Assembly: GCA_009927195.1 (NCBI GenBank)
Contig: RFNL01000254.1
Span: 1 to 9,301 of the forward strand
DNA length: 9,301 bases
Origin: Betaproteobacteria bacterium
Lineage (GTDB): Bacteria; Pseudomonadota; Gammaproteobacteria; Burkholderiales; Burkholderiaceae_C
Direction of reading: 5' to 3'
Within the stretch, counting starts at the first letter, position 1. Every line of letters begins with the position of its first letter. Shown here in pieces: positions 1 through 6,326 of this stretch. The notes below the pieces were generated by a model, which worked only from the letters and a program-made list of their open reading frames with translations, had not been told where the DNA came from and did no database searches. Position numbers and translations under genes: made by a program.

Positions 1-617
1 TTGACCCACAGTTTGACTTGCAGCTTTTGCGGATCGGGCACTTCGTCAGCAGTCACCAAATAGGGCCAATGGGCGCAAAGGTGGCGCGCGACTTCATTTG
101 GTAGAACACATTGGTGGGGGGCACCACGCCACGGGCCGAGCCGTCGATGAAGTTGATGTAACCAAACACATGGTCCATGGCGTTGGCGGCCGACACGCGG
201 CTGGTGGGCTTGCCAATCACCAGGCCCAGTTCGGCCTCGCCTTCAAACACCGAAGCGGCAAAGTCGGGCAACACCATGGTGTCGCCGGGGCCAATGATGC
301 AACCGGGGACTTGTGGAAGCGTTGATGGGCGAGGGCTCTTTGAGGGTGCCGTCTTCCATGTAGTTGACCGCCATGCACTCGATGTTGGTGGGCTTGGGCA
401 CGGGGGGACGGATGCGCACCGAGCCCACGGGCACGCCGGTGCCAGCGGCCGCAGCGGCTTCCAGGCGGGCGCGGAAATCGCCAAAGTGGGCGATCAAACT
501 GTTCATGCGGTCGCCAGGGCCGACGTGGGGAATATTGGCCACCACATCGGTGACATCGACCACCTGATCGCCTTTGAGCACGCCCAAGCGAAAGTCATTG
601 AAATGCATCAGCTTCAT
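1..617 (-). pseudogene. Fumarylacetoacetate hydrolase (FAH) family protein, frameshifted, 3' end outside window
   Basis: The encoded protein would be a metal-dependent C-C bond hydrolase or isomerase of the FAH fold, a family that acts late in aromatic-acid degradation; the substrate here is unknown. It starts at ATG 615-617 behind a good ribosome site (GAGGAG, 623-628). The first ~100 codons read well (MKLMHFNDFRLGVLKG, then PKPTNIECMAVNY). The frame then breaks near 303-318 and resumes in another frame with GPGDTMVLPD, FEGEAELGLVIGK (metal-ligand glutamates) and GYINFIDGSARG. It breaks again at 63-65, after which the third frame reads YLVTADEVPDPQKLQVKLW to the window edge. Restoring one base at each of 317-318, 303-308 and 63-65, all in homopolymer runs, gives a continuous FAH protein including an INAFHKSPGC stretch typical of the family. 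This is either a recent pseudogene or sequencing error. The family call is firm; the pseudogene status is less so. Confidence 0.8.
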
Positions 618-770
618 GAAAACTCCTCAAATCCATTTATTGCCATAAACAGGCGGCCACGCCACCCACAACTGCCATCATATGCTGGGCAAGGCGCATG
701 CAAACGCAGGCCTGTCACCCATGCACCTGGCAGCTATCCGCAAGCAAGGCCGCTTGTAAGGCCTGCGCTT

Positions 771-1721
771 TCAGCGCAGTCGTTCGCGCAAGGGGAAGTG
801 AGGTGCCAACACAGCCTCTGCCCACAGTGCTGCGCCCAGCAAAGCCACATCCGCGCCCAACGGTCCAATCAACTGCACGCCCAGGGGCAAACACTGCGGG
901 CCAGCGGCAGTGGGCAGGTGAACACAGGGCAAGCCCAGCAGCGTCCAATTGCGGTTGAAAACCGAGTCGCCGGTGCTGTGCAAACCAGCTGGGGCTTCCC
1001 CCGGAGCGCTCAAACTGAGCAGCACATCGCAGCCTTGCCAGACAGCAGCCAAACGGTCACGGCCCTGCTGGGCCAAGGCCAGGGCTTCAAGGTATTGGGC
1101 GTGTGGGATGGTCCAACCTTGTTCCAAGCGCAGCAAAAACTCGTCACTCAACTGATCGCGTCGGTGCGCCATCTCCCAAGCGGTGGCTCGGGCGGTCTCA
1201 TAGCGCATCACCACGCCTTGGGCATCGTAGAGCAAGGAGAAGCTTTTGTCCAAAGTCACCTCGCTGACCTGCGCGCCAGCCGCTTGCAAGCGCTGCGCCG
1301 CGTCTTGCAAAGCCTGCTGGGCGCTCTCACTGGCCTGGTCCCACAAAGTGGTACGGTGCAAACCCACGCGTGGCGGACGGGCGGGTAAGACCGCTAGGGC
1401 CTGCCCCACCAGCACATTCGCCCACAAGGACACATCTTCGACATGGCGCGCCAACAGGCCGATGGTGTCGAGCGACTCGGCAGAAAACTTCAAGCCTGCG
1501 CGGTTGATGCGGTTGAAACTGGGCTTGTAGCCCACCACCCCACAAAAAGCCGCTGGCCGAATGGTCGAACCTGCAGTTTGGGTGGCAAAGGCCAGCGGTA
1601 CTTGAAAGTCAGCCACGGCAGCGGCCGATCCGCTTGACGACCCACCCGGCGTGTGAGCCGTTTGATGCGGATTGGCCGTGGGCGCAGGATGGATGCTGGC
1701 AAACTCGGTGGTGTGGGTCTT
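771..1721 (-). pseudogene. Amidase-signature family protein, N-terminally truncated remnant
   Basis: The amidase-signature family hydrolyses amide bonds with a Ser-cisSer-Lys triad. About 316 codons remain, from KTHTTEFASIHPAP (codon 1 at 1719-1721) to TGA at 771-773. Visible are the core motif TPGGSSSGSAAAVAD with the cis-serine and the block TQTAGSTIRPAAFCG, whose serine (1566-1568) is the nucleophile position; the family's usual GxD before it is TQT here. The C-terminal PLGVQLIGPLG motif is intact. Upstream, homology stops abruptly: the frame meets TGA at 1725-1727, and no frame further upstream encodes the usual ~80 N-terminal residues, which carry the catalytic lysine. GTG at 1614-1616 is the longest remaining start but lies inside the signature motif, so it is not a real start. 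The gene would be transcribed towards the FAH gene 153 bp downstream. Confident as a family member and as truncated; the cause is unknown. Confidence 0.85.
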
Positions 1722-1942
1722 GCGTCATGGGGTCTGCTTGGACACCCCCTCGGAAACCCCTTAACTTGCTTTTTCCGGGCTTTGCTGGCTGCGTTTTGTG
1801 CTGGTGAATTGAACTCCCCCTGAAAAACCGCCATCTCGGGGTATGCAGGCTTCCTTCAGTCGCTGCGAGGGGAGGAGGGCGGCGTACCCACCAGCGGGGC
1901 GGGCTCAGGCAAAATAAATCGATCCCTTCCACTGGAGCCCAC
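1722..1942. other. Non-coding spacer between amidase break point and VOC gene
   Basis: There is no convincing coding sequence in any frame. The stretch begins exactly where amidase homology ends and finishes with the leader of the VOC gene. It holds an imperfect direct repeat (ACnCCCCCTnnnAAACCnC, at 1742-1760 and 1813-1831, 14 of 19 positions identical), a short dyad GGGGT/ACCCC (1729-1748) and a GGGTATGC/GCGTACCC dyad (1839-1846 with 1882-1889, one G-T pair). The AT-rich AAAATAAAT at 1911-1919 may be part of the VOC promoter, but no -35 box matches at normal spacing. No transposase or terminal inverted repeats could be recognised. Confidence 0.5.
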
Positions 1943-2491
1943 ATGATTCCTGACCTGAAGTTGCGCCACATGGGCATGTTTGTGCGCGACATCGAAACCA
2001 TGGCCGCGTTCTACACCGAGGTGCTGGGGTTTTTCATCACCGACCGTGGCGATGTGCGCGGGCAAAAAGTGGTGTTCTTGAGCCGCGACGCGCAGTCGCA
2101 CCACCAGTTGGTCATGGAAAGCGGTCGCCAACCCGGCGATGGGCCGGGCTATGGTTTGCAGCAAATCTCGTTTTGGGTGCCCGCACTCGATGGCCTTCGG
2201 GTGATGCACGACAGGGTTCGTGCGCGCAGTGATACCGGCTTGATCCAATGCGTGAACCATGGCAACTCATGGTCGCTGTATTTCCGCGACCCAGAGGCCA
2301 ACCGCATCGAGGTCTATACCGACACGCCTTGGCACATTGCCCAGCCATATTTAGAGCCGCTGGATTTGTCTCTGAGCGATGCAGAGATCACCCGCCGCAC
2401 CGAGCAGCACATGGCGGGCAACCCCACCCAGCAAAAGCGCGCCGATTGGGTGGCGGCTTTTGCCGAACAAATCCGCCTCAGTCAGCGCTGA
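1943..2491 (+). CDS. VOC superfamily (glyoxalase/extradiol dioxygenase-like) protein
   Basis: This 182-aa protein has two βαβββ modules of the vicinal oxygen chelate fold, whose members are metal-dependent dioxygenases, lyases or isomerases. His9 (LRHMGMFV) is in the first-strand metal-ligand position. SHHQLVM (His53/His54) is at the end of module one, LQQISFWV opens module two, and Glu123 (NRIEVY) is the final-strand ligand. Where glyoxalase I and classical extradiol enzymes have a His in the opening strand of module two, this protein has Gln74; the HHQ...QISF pairing recurs in a VOC subgroup, so it need not mean inactivity. The last ~45 residues form a charged tail beyond the VOC fold. The start is ATG 1943 with a weak TGGAG site just upstream. 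It converges on a Bug gene with a 14-bp tail overlap. An aromatic ring-cleavage role fits the context but is not shown. Confidence 0.85.
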   Translation: MIPDLKLRHMGMFVRDIETMAAFYTEVLGFFITDRGDVRGQKVVFLSRDAQSHHQLVMESGRQPGDGPGYGLQQISFWVPALDGLRVMHDRVRARSDTGLIQCVNHGNSWSLYFRDPEANRIEVYTDTPWHIAQPYLEPLDLSLSDAEITRRTEQHMAGNPTQQKRADWVAAFAEQIRLSQR

Positions 2492-3467
2492 CGTTGTATT
2501 TTTGAACCAAGCCCACCCAGCGCTCGATTTCTTCTTGCAGAAACGCCTGTTGCTGGGCCGGTGCGATGTTGAGCAAGCGGCCACCATCGCGTTCTATCCG
2601 GGCAACGAATTCAGGTTCACGGTTGATCTGGGCCAGGGCTTCGCGCAGTTTGGCCACCACCGCAGGGGGTGTACCCGTGGGGGCAAAAATGCCAAACCAG
2701 CTCTCACCCTCAAAGCGGGTCAATCCGGTTTCGTTGACGGTAGGCACTTGGGCCAAGTGCGGGCTGCGGGCTGCCGATGAAACCACCAAACCCTTTAGCT
2801 TGCCCGACTGCACATATTGTTTGGAGGCCGACATGTTGTCAAACATCACGTCCAATCGGCCACCCATCATTTCTTGGTGCGCGGGTGCAGCGCCTTTGAA
2901 AGGCACATGCAAAGCCTCGATGCCCAAACTATTGAGCAAGACAGCGCCCCACACATGCTGCAAGGTGCCCACGCCGCCCGAGCCGTAGCTGAGCCGGCCG
3001 GGTCGCTCTTTGCCATACCTGACCAAATCGGCCAGGTTGTTGACCGGCAAGTCATTGCGCGCGAGCATGACAAACGGATAGGCCGAGATGTAGCCCAAGG
3101 GGATGAAGTCGCGCGCGGGCTCATACGACAGGTTTTTGATCAAGGCTTTGTTCATCACCATGTTGAAAATACCGCCCATCAACAAGGTGTGACCATCGGC
3201 CGGGGCTTTGGCCACAAATTCGGTACCCACCAAGGAGCCCGCGCCGGTGCGGTTTTCCACCACCGTGGGTTGGCGCAAGACCTCGGTGAGTTTTTGCGCC
3301 ATGTTGCGCGCCAAGATGTCGGTGCCGCCACCTGGCGCTTGGGGCACGACCAATCGGATCGGTCGGCTGGAATAGTCTTGTGCGCCAGCGCTGGTGACCC
3401 CCAGCAAGGCAGCGGCCAATGCGCCCAATGCACTGCGTCGCCACAGCAAAAATTTATCAGCGCCCAT
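2478..3467 (-). CDS. Bug-family tripartite tricarboxylate transporter substrate-binding protein (TctC-like), third of cluster
   Basis: This 329-aa periplasmic receptor has the Bug/TctC fold; such proteins bind carboxylates or other small organic anions for TctAB-type transporters or for signalling. A Sec-type signal peptide spans residues 1-29 (LLWRRSALGALAAALLGV, then SAGA before QDYSSRP); the twin arginine is not followed by a full Tat motif. The ligand-loop motif VPQAPGGGTD is at residues 41-50 (usual form PFxxGGxxD) and the second family block VVENRTGAGSLVGTE is at 69-83, followed by AKAPADGHTLLM. Length is normal for the family. The start ATG 3465-3467 is fixed by AAGGAG at 3475-3480, 7 nt upstream. 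It is the last gene of the four-gene receptor operon and overlaps the convergent VOC gene by 14 bp, leaving no room for a private terminator. The ligand cannot be predicted. Confidence 0.93.
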   Translation of the reverse strand: MGADKFLLWRRSALGALAAALLGVTSAGAQDYSSRPIRLVVPQAPGGGTDILARNMAQKLTEVLRQPTVVENRTGAGSLVGTEFVAKAPADGHTLLMGGIFNMVMNKALIKNLSYEPARDFIPLGYISAYPFVMLARNDLPVNNLADLVRYGKERPGRLSYGSGGVGTLQHVWGAVLLNSLGIEALHVPFKGAAPAHQEMMGGRLDVMFDNMSASKQYVQSGKLKGLVVSSAARSPHLAQVPTVNETGLTRFEGESWFGIFAPTGTPPAVVAKLREALAQINREPEFVARIERDGGRLLNIAPAQQQAFLQEEIERWVGLVQKYNVSAD

Positions 3468-3509
3468 GGTTGAACTCCTTCATCGGCATACAGGGGATGG
3501 ATCGCGGCA

Positions 3510-4211
3510 TTAAACCGGCAAAAAGCCCAGTTCGGCCCGCAACGCGGCCAAGGCAGGGCTGGCCAGGTGGGTGATCAGGGCTTGGGCCTGCTCGGTGTGG
3601 CGCGCGCGCTTGGCCAGCACGGCGGTGTACACCGTGGCCAGTTCATGGGCTTTGGGCAAATCGCCCACCAACTGCACCCCGGAGGTGGACAAAATTTCCG
3701 TCACCTGGGTGCAGCCAATGGCTTGGCTGTCTTTGCCCAAAGCCATCGCCTTCATGGCCGTCGCCCCATTGGGGTGGGGCCGCAGTCGGCTGGCCAACTC
3801 GTCAGCCACCCCGAGTTTTTGCAACACCTTCATGAAGTGAATGCCGGCCGTGGCCAATTGGGGGTCGGGGAAATAAATGGCACTGGCATGGCGCAAGGTT
3901 TGGCGCAAGGCTTCGGGCGTGGCCACCGCCACTGGCGCTTGTCCGGCCAACACCGCCACGCCGGTTTTGACCACGCCCAAATCAATTGCCGTTCCCTCGC
4001 TGGCGTGACCTTGTTGGATCAGCTGTTGCACCATGGGGTGGGTCAAGATCAGCACATCGCAAGGCGCGCCCTCGGTGAGTTTTTGTTTCATCGCGCCCAC
4101 AGCCCCAAAGGTGCCACTCAGGTGCAAGCTGTGCAGCGACTCAAAGTCGTCGGCCACGGCGCGCACCAAACCTTGTGCCGCACCCCCACTCAAGATGCTC
4201 AATGTGACCAT
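3510..4211 (-). CDS. ModA-like (periplasmic-binding-protein fold) substrate-binding domain protein, no signal peptide
   Basis: This 233-aa protein resembles the molybdate-binding-protein branch of type II solute-binding proteins. It opens directly with the first β-strand (MVTLSILSGGAAQGLV) and continues with GTFGAVGAMKQKL and EGAPCDVLIL, a pattern of a ModA-like subgroup that differs from true ModA oxyanion-binding sequences, so molybdate is not a safe ligand. There is no hydrophobic leader. An in-frame ATG at 4257-4259 only adds polar residues (MGPSHPHRPHQNG) and would overlap the upstream gene by 43 bp. ATG 4209-4211, 5 nt after the upstream TGA, is therefore preferred and implies translational coupling. 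Without a signal peptide the product should remain in the cytoplasm, which is odd for a binding protein between two exported Bug receptors. An intracellular ligand-sensing or enzyme-like role is possible but is inference. Confidence 0.82.
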   Translation of the reverse strand: MVTLSILSGGAAQGLVRAVADDFESLHSLHLSGTFGAVGAMKQKLTEGAPCDVLILTHPMVQQLIQQGHASEGTAIDLGVVKTGVAVLAGQAPVAVATPEALRQTLRHASAIYFPDPQLATAGIHFMKVLQKLGVADELASRLRPHPNGATAMKAMALGKDSQAIGCTQVTEILSTSGVQLVGDLPKAHELATVYTAVLAKRARHTEQAQALITHLASPALAALRAELGFLPV

Positions 4212-4216
4212 GGTGC

Positions 4217-5209
4217 TCAATCCATTTTGATGTGGGCGGTGCGGATGACTTGGGCCCATTTGGCCACATCGTCTTGGATGTATTTGTCAAACACAATGGG
4301 GCTCATCACCATGGGCACCGCTCCTTGCTTGCCCCACTGCTGCCGCACATCGGCTTGCGAAGCGATTTTCGACACCGCTTGATTGAGCCGATCAATCACC
4401 TCTTTGGGGGTGCCTTTGGGGGCCATCAAGCCCACCCAAATGGTGGCCTCGTAGCCCGGCACACCGGCCTCGGACAAGGTGGGCACATCGGGCAAGACCT
4501 CTGAGCGCTGGCGACCGGTGGTGGCAATGGCGCGCACTTTGCCGGCCTTGACCTGCTCGGTCATGGTGGTCACGGCATCAAACATCAGGTCGACCTGGCC
4601 ACCGAGCACATCGGTGCGCGCCCCCGAACTGCCTTTGTAGGGGATGTGCACCAGATCAATCTTGGCCATGCTTTTGAACAACTCACCAGCCATGTGATAG
4701 GGCGTGCCCGGGCCCGAAGATGCGTAATTGAGCTTGCCCGGTTGGGCCTGCGCGCGCTTGATCAAATCAGCCGCGGTTTGAAAGCCCGTGCCGGGATAGG
4801 CCACCAACACCAGGTCGGAGTAGTTGATCGGTGCCACGCCCACAAAGTCGCGCAGCAAGCTGTAGGGCTTGTTGGGAATCAGGGTTTCATTGACGGTGGA
4901 GGCATTGGACATCAGCAACAAGGTGTAGCCGTCGGCCGGTGCTTTGGCCGCCACCTCGGTGCCAATGACCGAGCCTGCACCCGGCTTGTTGTCCACCACA
5001 AAGGATTGGCCCAAAGCATCTTGCAAACGCTGGGCAATGAAGCGCGCATAGTTGTCTGCGGGGCCTCCTGTGGCAAACGGCACGACGATCTTGACCGGTC
5101 GTTGCGGATAGGTTTGCGCCCCCGCGCCGGGGCAGGCGGCCAGCGCCAGCACACAGGTCAACAGTTGGCGGCGGTGTGCAGAAACAAAGTCCATGGTCGG
5201 TGTGCTCAC
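4217..5209 (-). CDS. Bug-family tripartite tricarboxylate transporter substrate-binding protein, second of cluster
   Basis: This is a 330-aa Bug/TctC-type receptor. The family blocks are VPFATGGPADN (residues 43-53), VVDNKPGAGSVIGTE and AKAPADGYTLLL, followed by the usual YASSGPGTPYHM and HIPYKGSSG ligand-pocket segments. The signal peptide follows HRRQLLTCVLALAAC. Two processing sites are possible: a Sec type I cut after AGA (residue 31), or lipoprotein processing at Cys26, since LAAC fits the lipobox. The GTG start (5207-5209) overlaps the TGA of the upstream receptor as GTGA, indicating coupled translation; ATG 5192-5194, five codons in, is an alternative. No TctA/TctB genes lie in the window, so the partner membrane protein must be elsewhere. 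The ligand is unknown. Confidence 0.92.
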   Translation of the reverse strand: MSTPTMDFVSAHRRQLLTCVLALAACPGAGAQTYPQRPVKIVVPFATGGPADNYARFIAQRLQDALGQSFVVDNKPGAGSVIGTEVAAKAPADGYTLLLMSNASTVNETLIPNKPYSLLRDFVGVAPINYSDLVLVAYPGTGFQTAADLIKRAQAQPGKLNYASSGPGTPYHMAGELFKSMAKIDLVHIPYKGSSGARTDVLGGQVDLMFDAVTTMTEQVKAGKVRAIATTGRQRSEVLPDVPTLSEAGVPGYEATIWVGLMAPKGTPKEVIDRLNQAVSKIASQADVRQQWGKQGAVPMVMSPIVFDKYIQDDVAKWAQVIRTAHIKMD

Positions 5210-6201
5210 TCTAATTTGCCCATGCGCCGAACCACCTCGCTCATGCGCTTGATGTCGGCTTGGACGTACTTTTCAAAATCGGGGCTGTCCAAAAACTGAA
5301 TGGGGCTGCCCGCATTTTGAATGACCTCACGCGCCTTGGCATCTTGCGCGGCCATGCGGGCGGCCGCACGCAGGCGCTGCACCATCGACTCGGGCGTGCC
5401 ACTGGGCACGAACAAACCTGACCACTGGGCGTATTCGGCGGGAAAGCCCTGCTCTTTCAAGCTGGGCACATCGGGCATGGATTCGAGCTTGCCCACACCC
5501 CAGTGGCCCAACACCCGGATCTTGCCCGCCTTGACATGCTGCAACACCGTGGCCGGTCCAGTGGACACCGCCTCGATTTGGCCGCCCAGCAAGGCCAATA
5601 CCGTTGGGCCTGCACCGGTGAAAGGCACATGGGTCAGGCTGATGCCACTGGTTTGGGCCAAGATTTCCATCGGCACATGCATGGTGCCATAGTTGCCCGA
5701 TGAGCCGTAGTTGATGGCCTTGGGGCGGCGGCGGGCATCGTCGACAAAATCTTTGGCGGTTTTCCAGGGCGCATCGGCGCGCACGGCCAACACCGTGGGG
5801 TCGGCGGTGTAGCGGGCAATGGGGCGCAAATCGGTGTGGGCATACATGGCGGGGCGGCCCACCAAGGCATCGGCCTCGGGTATCACGCTCAAGGATGACA
5901 AGGCCATCAACACCGTGTATCCATCGGGTTTGGCCTTGGCCACCACACCCATGCCAATGCCGCCGCCCGCGCCGGGCTTGTTCTCGATCACCACGGGCTG
6001 GCCCAGTTCGCGCGCCATGGCCTCGGCCACAGGACGGGCCACGATGTCGGCCACGCCGCCAGGCGGAAAGGGCACCACCATGGTGATGGCCTTGGCGGGA
6101 AACGCGGCTTGGGTTTGCCCCCACAAAGGACTGAACGCGAGCAGGCCAGCGCTGCAAAGCGCGGCAAAAAACAATCGATGTGTGTGCCAGTTCCGTTTCA
6201 T
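5206..6201 (-). CDS. Bug-family tripartite tricarboxylate transporter substrate-binding protein, first gene of receptor operon
   Basis: This is a 331-aa periplasmic Bug/TctC-like receptor. The signal peptide (MKRNWHTHRLFFAALCSAGLLAF) probably ends near TQA/AFPAK at residue 32. The core motifs are VPFPPGGVADIVAR (43-56), VIENKPGAGGGIGMG and AKPDGYTVLM, then NYGSSGNYGTMH and HVPFTGAGP from the ligand pocket. Its sequence is clearly different from the other two receptors in the cluster, suggesting a different ligand rather than a recent duplication. The start ATG 6199-6201 has GGAG at 6207-6210. It leads the four-gene operon; the 125-bp gap upstream is where a promoter should lie, although the gene upstream (SrkA-type kinase) is on the same strand and read-through cannot be excluded. 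Confidence 0.93.
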   Translation of the reverse strand: MKRNWHTHRLFFAALCSAGLLAFSPLWGQTQAAFPAKAITMVVPFPPGGVADIVARPVAEAMARELGQPVVIENKPGAGGGIGMGVVAKAKPDGYTVLMALSSLSVIPEADALVGRPAMYAHTDLRPIARYTADPTVLAVRADAPWKTAKDFVDDARRRPKAINYGSSGNYGTMHVPMEILAQTSGISLTHVPFTGAGPTVLALLGGQIEAVSTGPATVLQHVKAGKIRVLGHWGVGKLESMPDVPSLKEQGFPAEYAQWSGLFVPSGTPESMVQRLRAAARMAAQDAKAREVIQNAGSPIQFLDSPDFEKYVQADIKRMSEVVRRMGKLE

Positions 6202-6248
6202 TGGGTCTCCAGAGGGTCGATGCCACCGGGCATTGCCATTGGCAGCTC

Positions 6249-6257
6249 ACTCTATCA
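6249..6257 (-). promoter_or_regulatory. Possible extended -10 promoter of the receptor operon
   Basis: On the minus strand TGATAGAGT fits an extended -10 (TGn followed by TAGAGT, 4 of 6 to consensus), about 47 nt upstream of the first Bug start. No matching -35 is present at 17 bp. A GACCC/GGGTC dyad lies just upstream at 6277-6288 and could be an operator. This is weak, motif-only evidence. Confidence 0.2.
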
Positions 6258-6326
6258 CCCTTGTGTATCAACTGCCGACCCTGGGGTCATGGCGCTGGGC
6301 CTCGAATTGGCCAGTCTGCCCATTTG

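Noticed and set aside
53..617. Programmed ribosomal frameshifting as the explanation for the broken FAH gene
   Set aside because: Three separate lesions, no slippery heptamer with a following structure, and no precedent in this enzyme family; decay or sequencing error is simpler.
720..775. AGGCC/GGCCT stem downstream of the amidase as a terminator
   Set aside because: The stem is only about 5 bp with an 8-nt loop and no T-run follows on the minus strand.
177..1388. A 403-codon open frame on the plus strand opposite the FAH and amidase genes
   Set aside because: Its translation has no recognisable motif, while the opposite strand carries clear FAH and amidase signatures; long antisense frames are expected in high-GC coding DNA.
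1722..1942. Insertion sequence end or MITE
   Set aside because: No transposase fragment, no paired terminal inverted repeats and no target duplication could be identified by eye.
4212..4259. Earlier start for the ModA-like protein at 4257-4259
   Set aside because: It adds 16 polar residues not typical of the fold, gives a 43-bp overlap with the upstream gene and supplies no signal peptide.
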